Source of the DNA: DATGZX01 sp035296965 | GTDB taxonomy: Bacteria; Planctomycetota; Planctomycetia; Gemmatales; Gemmataceae | DNA length: 37,000 nt | Assembly (NCBI GenBank): GCA_035296965.1 | Contig: DATGZX010000128.1 | Coordinates: forward strand, 1-37,000 | Reading direction: 5' to 3' | In this document: one piece after another, positions 16,779 to 25,649 of the stretch | Layout of the letters: each line of letters begins with the position of its first letter | How positions within the stretch are numbered: the stretch's first letter is position 1 | Notes under the pieces: model-generated | Told to the model about the DNA's origin: nothing | The model's database searches: none | What the model saw: the letters and a program-made list of their open reading frames with translations, nothing else | Program-made: the position numbers and the translations under genes

Positions 16779-17246
16779 ATGAAGGGCATGGCTTCTTCCT
16801 CACCCCGGATCCGTCAAAGTGGAGAAAGGTGCAGAGGCGTGCTCACCGGCCCGAATGTCATTCTGGTTCTCAAGATCGCGGTCGTGACTGTGACCGCGCT
16901 GTTTCTGACATCGCTGATTGCCTTGGCGCGCGGCAACTATCGGCTTCATGGGCGCATCAACGTTGCTTTTTTTGTGCTCACGGTGAGCGCGCTTATCGGT
17001 CTCGAAGTAGTCGCACGGCTCGTTGATCCAGACCTGTTTCAGTATTTCGATGCAGATCCGGCACTGCGAAAGGCTCTCGCTATTCATCTGTGTTTTTCCT
17101 TGCCCTCCACCGCGGTGATGCCGCTCATGCTATTCACGGGCCTTACTCATCGGCGCAGATTGCATCTGACGCTCGCCGTAATATTCGGCCTCCTCTGGGT
17201 TGGCACCTTCGTCACCGGCGTTTTCTTCTTGCCGCACCGTTCGTAG
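16779..17246 (+). CDS. DUF420-like small membrane protein
   Basis: This protein of up to 155 residues has about four membrane segments. It shows LHGRINVAFF, an AIHLCFSLPS helix and HRRRLHLTLAVIF, resembling DUF420/YozB membrane proteins, some of which help assemble cytochrome oxidase. The start is uncertain. The ATG at 16779 is too close to its GAGG, whereas ATG 16788 and GTG 16839 (MLTGPNVILV..., after GAGAAAGG) are both credible. The family similarity begins at about 16839. Function here is not established. Confidence 0.7.
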   Translation: MKGMASSSPRIRQSGERCRGVLTGPNVILVLKIAVVTVTALFLTSLIALARGNYRLHGRINVAFFVLTVSALIGLEVVARLVDPDLFQYFDADPALRKALAIHLCFSLPSTAVMPLMLFTGLTHRRRLHLTLAVIFGLLWVGTFVTGVFFLPHRS

Positions 17247-17376
17247 GCGCGAGCCGATCGCATTTCGCGTGACGTGGTTTATTGGAGACTGGACATACCT
17301 TGGGTTCGCTTGGTGCGACTCGACGATCCATCCGTCAAAGCTCAATCAAGCAATACATTTGCGCTCGACGAGTGGG

Positions 17377-19788
17377 TCAGTCCTTCGTTTGCGCGAAGAT
17401 CTGTTCGAAATTGGGTTCGCAGTTGCGGAAGGCGACGAGCAAGGCAGGATCGAACTGGCCCGTGGCGCTCTCAAGAATGAGCCTCTTGGCTGGAAGATGG
17501 GCCAGCCCCGGCTTGTAGACCAGCTTGGAACGGAGTGCGTCGTACACATCGGCGACGGTAACGATGCGGGCAGCCAGAGGGATTGCTTCGCCTTCCAGTC
17601 CGGCAGGGTAGCCTTTGCCGTCGAAGCGTTCATGATGGTGCCGTGCGATGTCGGTGGCCATTTGGAGAAAGGCCAGCGATGCGCCATTCTGCCGTGCCAC
17701 CGCGGCAAGGATATCCGCCCCAACGACGGTATGCGACTCCATCACCGAGCGTTCTTCCGCGTCAAACTTTCCCGGCTTCAAGAGGATATGATCCGGAATT
17801 GCGACCTTGCCAATATCATGCAGGAGCACGCAGCGTTCAAGTAGCCGGACGAACATATCGTCGATGCGCCCGGTAAAGGCTGGCAGGCGCATGGCCTCTT
17901 CGGCAAGAACGCGCACGTAACCTTGCATGCGCAGCAGATGCGCACCCGTCTCCAGGCCTCGCAATTCTGCCATTTTCGCCATGGCGAAGATCAGCACATC
18001 CTGAGCCTGGTACAAGTCCGCGTCACGCAAGCGCAATGTCTGTTCGAGCTGCTGATTAACGTTGAGAAGATGCCCCGCCAAACGATCGGCACGCTCCTCG
18101 GCCTCTTTCATACGCAGTGCCGCACGGGACCGGCTTGCTATTTCCTGGGGACGCGCATTTCGAGCAATGCAATCATCCGCGCCGGCCTTCTGGCTTGTGC
18201 TCAGCCACTCCGGCGCATGATCCGGCGCGAGCAAAACGATTTTCAAATGCGGAGAGGGCGGCTCGGCACGCAATTGCGCGCACAGTTCCAATCCGCCGAT
18301 GTCAGGGGTTTGCGTGTCGATGACAAGAAGGTCGTAGACCGCTTCCCGCAAGAGATCGTGCACTTCCTCGACGTGCCGGGCCTCGTGACATTCTAGCCCG
18401 GTAGGCTCCAGGCTCGCCCGACAAGAAGCTCGAACCTTGGGAGTGTTGGAGGCTATGAGCACGCGCTGCACGTGTTTCGAACTGGATGGTTCACCCTGGG
18501 CGGTCGCCTCGAAATCCCTGGCCAGGACGCCGAGGCTTTCCGCAAGAGAATGAGACCGAGATTTGCCTCCATTTCCTTGTCCCGAATCCATGAACGCGTT
18601 CAAGGCACTCATCACTGCCAGCGGTGTCGGATAGCGATCACCGGCATCCAGTGCCATCATTTGGTACACGACCGCTTCCAATTCAATGGGGATATCTGGC
18701 CGGGACTTATTCAGCGGGACCGGCGATTCTCGTTGGCGCGCGAGGAGTTCCTCGATGACCGGCCGGTCGCCAGGAAACGGCTTTTGCCCGGACAGAAGCC
18801 AGTAGAGCGTCCCACCCAAACCATAGATGTCGGCGCGAATATCCACCGACCGCGCATCGCGCGCTTGCTCGGGAGCCATGTAGTCCACGCTGCCCAACAT
18901 GGTGTGAGCTTCCGTATGACGCCGTCGGCACAGGCGTGCCAGGCCGAAATCGAGGATTTTGACTTGGCTCTGGGGCGTTAGCAGCAGGTTTGACGGCTTG
19001 ATATCCCGGTGCACAAGGCCGTGTTCATAAGCGTGCTGCAAGCCGCTCGCCGCCTGGCGTATGTATTCGCAAGCCTGGCTGACAGGCAAAGGGCCGTGCT
19101 GGAGCACGTATTGTTCGAGGTCGTGGCCCGGCACGTACTCCATGACAAGATAGCGCAGGACCTCTTCCTGGGAGCCGGGAACTGCGATCTCGCCAGCATC
19201 GAACGCAAGCACGATATTCGGGTGACTCAAGACCGCAGTGGCTTGCATCTCACTGTAAAAGCGCTGCAAGAAAACGGAGTGGCGATCTTCCTGGGTGACC
19301 AGGACCTTGATCGCGACCACCCGCTTCATATGAACATGCTCGGCCTTGTAAACCACTCCCATGCCGCCGGCCCCGATGCGCTCGACAATACGGTAATTGC
19401 CCAGGATCAGGCCGAACGTCTGCCCGGCCAGGAGCCGGCTTAACTGGTACTCGGTCAACAGCCCCTGGTGGACCATTGTTTCTATCAGCGCAGCGCGGCT
19501 AGTTTCAGCGAATGGCCCATTTTTGAAAATGAACTCTCCCAGTTCCTCTTCATTCAAGAGCTTGCTTTCGAGGATGCGGCTCAGGAATTCAGGAACTAGC
19601 ACTTCCCCGGCGCCGAACCCCAAGGACGACTCGAAGTGTTCCGGACCTTGCGATCCACCTTGGCAATCTAGGAACTGGTTGGTTCGGCTGGACTTTGGTT
19701 CTTCTGCTGTGGTTGGCAGCGCGGGGCCTGCGCTGCCAGAGTGTTGCAGCTCAAGCGGGACCGCGCCAGCGCCCAAAGTGATTTTCAT
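17377..19788 (-). CDS. Ser/Thr protein kinase fused to receiver and HD-GYP domains
   Basis: This 803-residue signalling protein has three modules. A leader of about 130 residues precedes a Hanks-type kinase (about 130-400) with GAGGMG in the glycine loop, VAIK (Lys161), HRDIKPSN (Asp261) and DFG. A receiver-like domain follows (about 455-570) with a candidate phospho-acceptor Asp in LLVIDTQTPDIGG. After a coiled linker comes an HD-GYP domain (about 620-790) with LLHDIGKVAIPD and HHERFDGKGYPAGL, typical of cyclic-di-GMP phosphodiesterases. No membrane segment is obvious, so it is probably cytoplasmic. The start at 19788 has a strong AGGAGAGG site; the upstream in-frame ATG at 19860 is less likely. 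The combination suggests that phosphorylation controls second-messenger breakdown. Confidence 0.92.
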   Translation of the reverse strand: MKITLGAGAVPLELQHSGSAGPALPTTAEEPKSSRTNQFLDCQGGSQGPEHFESSLGFGAGEVLVPEFLSRILESKLLNEEELGEFIFKNGPFAETSRAALIETMVHQGLLTEYQLSRLLAGQTFGLILGNYRIVERIGAGGMGVVYKAEHVHMKRVVAIKVLVTQEDRHSVFLQRFYSEMQATAVLSHPNIVLAFDAGEIAVPGSQEEVLRYLVMEYVPGHDLEQYVLQHGPLPVSQACEYIRQAASGLQHAYEHGLVHRDIKPSNLLLTPQSQVKILDFGLARLCRRRHTEAHTMLGSVDYMAPEQARDARSVDIRADIYGLGGTLYWLLSGQKPFPGDRPVIEELLARQRESPVPLNKSRPDIPIELEAVVYQMMALDAGDRYPTPLAVMSALNAFMDSGQGNGGKSRSHSLAESLGVLARDFEATAQGEPSSSKHVQRVLIASNTPKVRASCRASLEPTGLECHEARHVEEVHDLLREAVYDLLVIDTQTPDIGGLELCAQLRAEPPSPHLKIVLLAPDHAPEWLSTSQKAGADDCIARNARPQEIASRSRAALRMKEAEERADRLAGHLLNVNQQLEQTLRLRDADLYQAQDVLIFAMAKMAELRGLETGAHLLRMQGYVRVLAEEAMRLPAFTGRIDDMFVRLLERCVLLHDIGKVAIPDHILLKPGKFDAEERSVMESHTVVGADILAAVARQNGASLAFLQMATDIARHHHERFDGKGYPAGLEGEAIPLAARIVTVADVYDALRSKLVYKPGLAHLPAKRLILESATGQFDPALLVAFRNCEPNFEQIFAQTKD

Positions 19789-20136
19789 CAAGCCTCTCCT
19801 GAGTTCCCGGCTGCTGATTCCTGGGTTCTGGCTGGTGGTTTGTCCGGAGTGCTGTTCCAATCCCGGCCAGCATGCCGGCTTTCACTCTGAACAAAACTCT
19901 CGTCTCTGCGTCGCAAGTTATTGGCGCAGAAGCGATAGCGCTTCTACGGCAAAGATAGGACCGAATTAGTCTGAGTCAAATGGAGCAGCCGGCATACACG
20001 ACAGGGCCCTTTCGTCCGACAATAACACTACGATCAGCACCATCGCGAGAAGTTTACCCGGCGAGGCAGCGGCTGATTATGGCCAGAACGAGCGCCCGCC
20101 GGGATTAAAGCGCGTTGTCCAAGGATAGCCCGACCC
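19789..20136. other. Divergent intergenic region between the kinase gene and scpB
   Basis: This 348-base gap separates two divergently transcribed genes and should hold promoters for both. I see no clear consensus promoter, hairpin or additional gene in it. Short open frames that cross it have no recognisable product. Confidence 0.4.
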
Positions 20137-20817
20137 ATGCCAAATTCACCAGAAGAAGACCCACCCTTAAATCCTGAATCGGTCACAGAAATGGCACGAA
20201 GCTATGGCGCTGTTCTGGACGGCCAGGCTTGGGAAGTTGACGTCCCATCGGCCCCGGAGTGCGCGGGTCCAGAACCCCAGGGCGAGGCTACGGCGAGTCC
20301 GCCTGCGGTTGAGCGCATCCTTGAGGCGCTCCTTTTTGTGGGCGGAGGCCCCCTAACGCTGGACCGAGCCAACGCGGCGGTTCGGGGCCTGACCGATGCA
20401 CAACTCAAGGACGCCATTGACGATCTCAACCTCACGTACCGTCGTCAGGGGCGCCCTTACCACGTTCAGGTTCAGGACCACGGCTACATCGTCACCCTGC
20501 GACCGCGCTTCCGGCCGGTCGTCGACCGGCTTTATGGACAAGCGAAGGAGGCACGTCTCTCCCCGGCAGCGATCGACGTTCTTTCGCTGGTCGCTTATCG
20601 CCAACCGGTGACGAAGATGGAGGTTGACAGCATTCGAGGTATTGAATCCGGAGGGTTGCTCCGCCAACTCGTCCGCCGTGGGTTGGTCGCAATCGCCCAG
20701 CGCGGCGAAGCCGACCGGCGCGAAGTGACCTACGGCACGACAGCACGCTTTCTGGAGCTATTCGACCTGAAGAGCCTTGACGATTTGCCGCAAACGCAAG
20801 ACTTGCAAAAGCTGTGA
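20137..20817 (+). CDS. scpB: Segregation and condensation protein B
   Basis: ScpB is a winged-helix kleisin-associated subunit of the SMC condensin complex that helps separate chromosomes. The 226 residues have an acidic N-terminal extension of about 55 residues. The ScpB core follows: VERILEALLFVGGGPLTL, the ARLSPAAIDVLSLVAYRQPVTK stretch (about 145-170), and RGLVAIAQRGEADRREVTYGTT. The scpA partner is not next to it. It is flanked by convergent genes. Confidence 0.93.
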   Translation: MPNSPEEDPPLNPESVTEMARSYGAVLDGQAWEVDVPSAPECAGPEPQGEATASPPAVERILEALLFVGGGPLTLDRANAAVRGLTDAQLKDAIDDLNLTYRRQGRPYHVQVQDHGYIVTLRPRFRPVVDRLYGQAKEARLSPAAIDVLSLVAYRQPVTKMEVDSIRGIESGGLLRQLVRRGLVAIAQRGEADRREVTYGTTARFLELFDLKSLDDLPQTQDLQKL

Positions 20818-20858
20818 GAATAAGCACCGGAAGGGGCAGGTCGGCGGAAGAGAACGGG

Positions 20859-21728
20859 TCAGGCCGGTTCGACAGAGCCAAGAACAAAGGCAGCAACCGC
20901 TTCAGCATAGGCTTGTTGCAGGCGACGCGTGAAAGGCCCTGGACACCCGTCCCCGACCGGCCGGCCATCGACCTGAACGACTGGTAACACTTCCGCGGTC
21001 GTGCCCGTCAAAAACAGCTCTGCAACCCCGCCCAAATCGTCCTTTTTCAGGATCTGCTCGCGCACCGGAATGCCTGCGGACTTGGCCAACCGCAAAACCA
21101 GAGCACGCGTTATGCCGGGCAAGACGGCGTTACTATTGGGAGCAGTGAGCACCATGTCGCCTTTGACGCCAAAGAGACTTGTGTGAGTCCCCTCGGTCAC
21201 CGTGCCGTCGGGGGAGTACAAGAGCGCTTCCAAGCAGCCTGCTTCCTTGGCTGCTTGCATGGCGAGAACGTTTCCCAAGAGATTGGTGGACTTGATATCG
21301 CACCGAGCCCAGCGGATGTCGGGATGCGTAATCACGGCGACACCACTGAGCCTCGACTCTCGATAAACGTCCTGGAGTTCCTGAACATAGAGGAATTCCA
21401 ATGGCGTCGCCTCGGCCGGGAATGCATGCGAACGCAGGTAGGCGCCTCGCGTGATCTGGATATAAACGGTCGCCTCGGCGAAACCGCCGGCAGCAATCGT
21501 TTCCAGCACACGCTTACGCAACTCTTGCAGGTCGATCCCCGGCATGCGAATCGCCTTGAGGCTGCGCTGTAAGCGTTCGAAGTGCTCCCGCTGGAGCCAG
21601 GGCTTGCCCTGGTAAACTCGGAGCACTTCGTAAACTGCGTCGCCGAAGAGAAAACCTCGATCGAGGGCAGAGATCTTGACCTCGGCCAGGGGCATGATTT
21701 CGCCGTTCAGGTTCGCAAGCGTCTTCAT
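20859..21728 (-). CDS. Class IV aminotransferase, D-alanine aminotransferase-like
   Basis: This 289-residue pyridoxal-phosphate enzyme belongs to the fold-type IV group that includes D-amino-acid transaminase and branched-chain aminotransferase. The catalytic Lys is Lys146 in DIKSTNLLGNVLA, and DRGFLFGDAVYEVLRVY (about 23-39) and EGTHTSLFGV are family-typical. The spacing and IKSTNLL favour a D-alanine aminotransferase type over IlvE, but substrate cannot be fixed by sequence alone. It begins seven bases after the stop of the histidine kinase gene, so it is the last gene of a likely rpsO-pnp-kinase-aminotransferase unit. Confidence 0.9.
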   Translation of the reverse strand: MKTLANLNGEIMPLAEVKISALDRGFLFGDAVYEVLRVYQGKPWLQREHFERLQRSLKAIRMPGIDLQELRKRVLETIAAGGFAEATVYIQITRGAYLRSHAFPAEATPLEFLYVQELQDVYRESRLSGVAVITHPDIRWARCDIKSTNLLGNVLAMQAAKEAGCLEALLYSPDGTVTEGTHTSLFGVKGDMVLTAPNSNAVLPGITRALVLRLAKSAGIPVREQILKKDDLGGVAELFLTGTTAEVLPVVQVDGRPVGDGCPGPFTRRLQQAYAEAVAAFVLGSVEPA

Positions 21729-21735
21729 GAGTTCG

Positions 21736-22467
21736 TCACTGCTTTTCGGCCGCTGCATCAAGTAGATCCACAGGCAGCCGGATCGTGAATTTGGTCCCGC
21801 GGCCAACTTCACTTTGCACCTCGATGGAACCGCGGAGCGCCTCGACTATCTTTCGAGTCGTTGGCAGGCCGAGCCCGGTTCCACCTGGTTTCGTCGAGAA
21901 AAAGGGTCGAAACACACGCGCTAGCACTTCCGCGTCCATCCCCTTGCCGTTATCGATGAGGCTGAGGCATACATGCCTGGGCTCACGCACAGCTTGGATC
22001 GTCAATTCGCCGCCTTCGGGCATCGCCTGTTCCGCGTTCAGCATCAAGTTCAGGAGGGCTTGCTTGAACAGCTCCCTGTCGAGGGGGACCAGCGGCAGAT
22101 CAGCAGGGAGATAACTCTTGATTTCGATATTTGCCTGTCGCGCAGTCGGTCCGAAGAAGTCGATCATTTCCTCGACGATTTCGATCAAGTTGCACGGCTC
22201 CACATGCACGTCACCAACTCGAGCGAAGCGGAGGAAATCATTCGAGACGTCGACAAGCCGATGGCACTCGGTCTGCAGGCGCTGAATGCGTTCCAGCGCG
22301 CGCCGCTCCCGCTGCGATTGAGGATCCTGAAAATCCTCCAAGAGGAGCTGCAGATTGAGCCCGAGGGTGCTGAGGTGGTTTTTGATCTCGTGAATGAAGC
22401 TGCCAGCCAATTCGGCCAACTCGGCGTACACCTCGTGCTCTCGGCGGCGTTTATCGCCTTCCGGCAT
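21736..22467 (-). CDS. Soluble sensor histidine kinase
   Basis: This 243-residue kinase lacks membrane segments and a sensor domain. It consists of a HisKA dimerisation helix (SFIHEIKNHLSTLGLNL, phospho-acceptor His26) and an ATPase domain with the N box (LLNLMLNAEQA), G1 (DNGKGM), F box and G2 (GGTGLGLPTTRKI). The pattern resembles the NtrB/ZraS group. The chosen start overlaps the 3' end of pnp by 17 bases and has GGAG nine bases upstream, which points to translational coupling. No response regulator gene is adjacent, so it is an orphan. Confidence 0.85.
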   Translation of the reverse strand: MPEGDKRRREHEVYAELAELAGSFIHEIKNHLSTLGLNLQLLLEDFQDPQSQRERRALERIQRLQTECHRLVDVSNDFLRFARVGDVHVEPCNLIEIVEEMIDFFGPTARQANIEIKSYLPADLPLVPLDRELFKQALLNLMLNAEQAMPEGGELTIQAVREPRHVCLSLIDNGKGMDAEVLARVFRPFFSTKPGGTGLGLPTTRKIVEALRGSIEVQSEVGRGTKFTIRLPVDLLDAAAEKQ

Positions 22468-24700
22468 CCGAGTTTTCTCCACCGGGAGCATCCGGGCGCC
22501 TGCGCGGCCCTGAATCACCCTGGCGCGGCCCTTCGCTGAGACGAGGTCCGGGTTCCGCATGCCGGCGAGGAGGGGCTTGCTGAGGCGGCTGCTCGCCAGC
22601 GGCCCCAGGAGGCCGTTGATCCCGAAGGATCGCCTTCCTTGAGAGTTTCACACGGTCCTGATCGTCAATGGCGATCACCTTGACCTGCAGGTGGTCGCCG
22701 ACCTTGCAGACATTTTCGACCTTATCGACGTACTTGTCATCCAGTTCACTGATATGGCACAGTCCGTCGCGACCGGGCAGGATCTCGATGAAGGCGCCGA
22801 AGTCCTTGATGGAGGTGACTCGCCCCTCGTAAATCTTGCCAACGCGCACTTCTTCCGTCAGCGCTTCGACTTTCTGCCGGGCAGCCTCTGCAAAAGCCGC
22901 CTCCATGTGTGAGATAGAGACCGTCCCATCGTCATCCACATCGATCTTGGCACCCGTGGTTTCCTGGATGCCCTTGATGGTCTTGCCGCCCGGCCCAATG
23001 AGCAGGCCGATCTTCTCAGGATTGATATGGATTTGGATCAAACGCGGGGCGAAAGAGCTAATCTGCGTCCGTGGCTGCCGCAACGTCGATAACATCTGTT
23101 TCAGGATTTCACGCCGGGCTTCTCGGGCCTGGTCGAGAGTGGCCCGAATAATCTCGTCGTTAATTCCGTCGATCTTGAGGTCGAGCTGGATTCCCGTGAC
23201 GCCCCGGCCCGTGCCGGCAATTTTGAAGTCCATGTCGCCGTAATGGTCTTCGTCACCCATGATGTCGGTAAGCAAAACGTAGCGATCGCTCTCCTTGACC
23301 AGACCGATCGAAATGCCGGCAACCGGATCCGAGATGGGCACGCCGGCATCCATCATGGAAAGTGTGCCGCCGCACACGCTGGCCATGCTGCTGGAACCGT
23401 TTGATTCCAAGATATCCGACACTACTCGAATCGTGTACGGGAACTTGTCGGGACCAGGTATGACAGCTTTCAGGCTGCGTTCGGCCAAGGCACCGTGGCC
23501 GATTTCGCGACGGCCCGGCCCTCGGATCGGACGGCATTCGCCCACGCTGAACGGTGGGAAGTTATAGTCGAGCATGAACTTCTTGCTGTACTCTTCGCCT
23601 AGTCCATCGACGCGCTGTTCGTCGCTAACCGTGCCAAGCGTGGTGGTGACCAGCGCCTGGGTTTCACCGCGCGCGAAAATCGCCGAGCCGTGCGTCCGCG
23701 GCAGCACACCCACTTCGCAGCTGATATTGCGAAGCTGGCGGAGCGACCGGCCGTCGATGCGCTTGCCCTCGAGGATGAGGTCACGAATTGCCCGTTCCTG
23801 GAGGCTCTCGAAAGCGCTTGCAACCTGTTCCGGCGTGTACGCTGGCGTACCGTTTTCCGGCAGATATTCGGCGTAGATTTTGTCGCGCAGCTCACGAATA
23901 CTGTCCGCCCGATTGTTCTTGCCCGCTGTCTGCTTGCGTTCGCGAAATTCGCTGCCAAACCGCTGGCGGAAAATCTGGATCAAAGGATTCTCAGCCGGCG
24001 TGGGAGGAGCGACCTTGGGTTCCAGGCCTGCCTTGTGGCGCAGCTCTTCGACCATGTCCACAAGTTCCTTGACATGCTGATGCGCGAACAGGATCGCCTG
24101 CACCATGTTTTCTTCGGACATTTCGCGGGCAAAGCCCTCGATCATCGTAATGCCGTCTCGAGTGCCGGAGACGATCAAATCCAAATCACTCTCTTCGAGT
24201 TGGCTGTGCGTTGGCATCAACACATAGTCATTGTTGATTCTGCCGACGCGGACGGACCCAGTCGGCTTGAAGAAAGGAATCTGGGAGAGGAACAGAGCAC
24301 CACTGGAACCGATCATCGAAAGAATGTCTGGGTCGTGCTCCTTGTCAGCCGAGAGCACGGCTCCCATGACTTGCACTTCATTGTGATAGTATGCGGGAAA
24401 CAATGGGCGGATCGGCCGATCAATGAGACGCGAGGTCAGGATTTCCTTGGTAGTTGGCCGGCCTTCGCGCTTGATGAAGCCGCCGGGAAACTTGCCCGCG
24501 GCATAGGTTTTTTCACGATAATCAACGACAAGCGGGAAGAAATCGCGGCTTTCGTCCGCCTCTCCTTCGACGGCGGTCACGAGTGTGACGGTGTCGCCGT
24601 AGCGGACCACGACGGCGCCATGCGCCTGTTTGGCCAGCTTGCCCGTTTCGATGATTAGATTTTCACTACCGAAGGGACGTTCTACTTGACATGCCTGCAC
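22451..24700 (-). CDS. pnp: Polyribonucleotide nucleotidyltransferase
   Basis: PNPase degrades RNA from the 3' end by phosphorolysis and is part of the RNA-decay machinery. The 749 residues contain two RNase PH-like domains joined by the helical linker. Family blocks are FPGGFIKREGRPTTKEILTS and the second-domain segment ending in GEEYSKKFMLDYNFPPFS. A KH domain (IGLLIGPGGKTIKGIQ, about 560-620), an S1 domain (GRVTSIKDFGAFIEI, about 630-700) and a charged Pro/Arg-rich tail follow. It begins with GTG after a GAGGA site. It lies downstream of rpsO on the same strand, the common bacterial arrangement. Confidence 0.97.
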   Translation of the reverse strand: MQACQVERPFGSENLIIETGKLAKQAHGAVVVRYGDTVTLVTAVEGEADESRDFFPLVVDYREKTYAAGKFPGGFIKREGRPTTKEILTSRLIDRPIRPLFPAYYHNEVQVMGAVLSADKEHDPDILSMIGSSGALFLSQIPFFKPTGSVRVGRINNDYVLMPTHSQLEESDLDLIVSGTRDGITMIEGFAREMSEENMVQAILFAHQHVKELVDMVEELRHKAGLEPKVAPPTPAENPLIQIFRQRFGSEFRERKQTAGKNNRADSIRELRDKIYAEYLPENGTPAYTPEQVASAFESLQERAIRDLILEGKRIDGRSLRQLRNISCEVGVLPRTHGSAIFARGETQALVTTTLGTVSDEQRVDGLGEEYSKKFMLDYNFPPFSVGECRPIRGPGRREIGHGALAERSLKAVIPGPDKFPYTIRVVSDILESNGSSSMASVCGGTLSMMDAGVPISDPVAGISIGLVKESDRYVLLTDIMGDEDHYGDMDFKIAGTGRGVTGIQLDLKIDGINDEIIRATLDQAREARREILKQMLSTLRQPRTQISSFAPRLIQIHINPEKIGLLIGPGGKTIKGIQETTGAKIDVDDDGTVSISHMEAAFAEAARQKVEALTEEVRVGKIYEGRVTSIKDFGAFIEILPGRDGLCHISELDDKYVDKVENVCKVGDHLQVKVIAIDDQDRVKLSRKAILRDQRPPGAAGEQPPQQAPPRRHAEPGPRLSEGPRQGDSGPRRRPDAPGGENSDAGRR

Positions 24701-24815
24701 GGTTCATTCCTCACGCGTACCGACAAAGAGTGGGACACGAGCGGAGAAAAAAGAAGAAAAAGCGAGCTGAAACCGATCACTACGACAGCTTCAATTCGAG
24801 TCGCCGCTCTTCCCT

Positions 24816-25085
24816 CTACTTACGCAGGCCCAACCGACTGATCAGTGAAAGATAGCGGTTGCGATCCTTGTTACGAAGGTAGGTCAGCAGACTGGACCGT
24901 TTGCTGACCATCATCAGCAGTCCGCGCCGGCTGGCATGGTCCTTCTTGTGGGACCGCAAGTGCTCTGTCAATTCAGCAATTCGAGCCGTAAGCAGAGCTA
25001 CTTGCACTTCCGGCGAACCTGTGTCTGTCGCTTCACGCCGGTAATCGTCGATGATTTGCGTCTTGCGGTCCTTCGTAATGGTCAT
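24816..25085 (-). CDS. rpsO: 30S ribosomal protein uS15
   Basis: This 89-residue protein binds 16S rRNA early in small-subunit assembly. It shows the family-wide TGSPEVQVALLTARIAELTEHL and HKKDHASRRGLLMMVSKR blocks. The start at 25085 has a GAGGAAG site and gives the standard length; ten extra upstream codons in the open frame are not part of the family. pnp follows after 115 bases. Confidence 0.98.
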   Translation of the reverse strand: MTITKDRKTQIIDDYRREATDTGSPEVQVALLTARIAELTEHLRSHKKDHASRRGLLMMVSKRSSLLTYLRNKDRNRYLSLISRLGLRK

Positions 25086-25649
25086 CTGCTTCCTCGCCGC
25101 CTCCGCCGCGTACAACTCCTGCCTAACCTATCTAAATATTTAACCATCTGTGATCAAATGAATGTATCAGTCCCGAGCTAGATTGCAAGTTCGATTTTCG
25201 ATTTTGAACTGGTAGTGAGTTCACCAACCAAAGACGGGGCGCCTTTGATGAGCTGGTTTCGCGCGCTACTGCCTCCTCAGACGGATCCAGAGCTAAAGCA
25301 ATGCGGCGATGCAGTTTGCGCCTTGCACTCGGCGGAGAACGGCAATGAAGTTTCGGCGCGCTGTCGAGCATACGGCACCGCAGCCCACAGCGCGCCACCC
25401 CTCAGCCTTTCCCCAGAAGCCATTCGGATACGCACCTTCAGTTTTTTGGTGTGCTGCCCTATTCTGAGTTGCCGCTCTCGCTGCGCCAAGCCGTGGGTTT
25501 TGACGACCGCGGAATCATCCAAATCAATCGAATTGCCAGCTGTAAATCGATCAGCCGGGTGGTGGATGGGCTGGGAGTGGACACATAGCCTTCCGTTGAA
25601 TGGAAGGTATCTGCTGCTGGCTCTCACGAGTGTGGCAGGCTATTTCCCC
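25086..25649. other. Non-coding stretch between rpsO and the HEAT-repeat gene
   Basis: About 560 bases lie upstream of rpsO and downstream of the HEAT-repeat gene. The part next to rpsO is AT-rich (about 25130-25160) and likely holds its promoter. Open frames on both strands (25215-25661 and 25277-25627) overlap one another, lack family features and have Cys/Ser/Arg-rich compositions expected of chance translation. I see no clear gene. Confidence 0.45.

Noticed and set aside
23690..24658. 322-residue plus-strand open frame
   Set aside because: Antisense to pnp; a shadow of its codon pattern.
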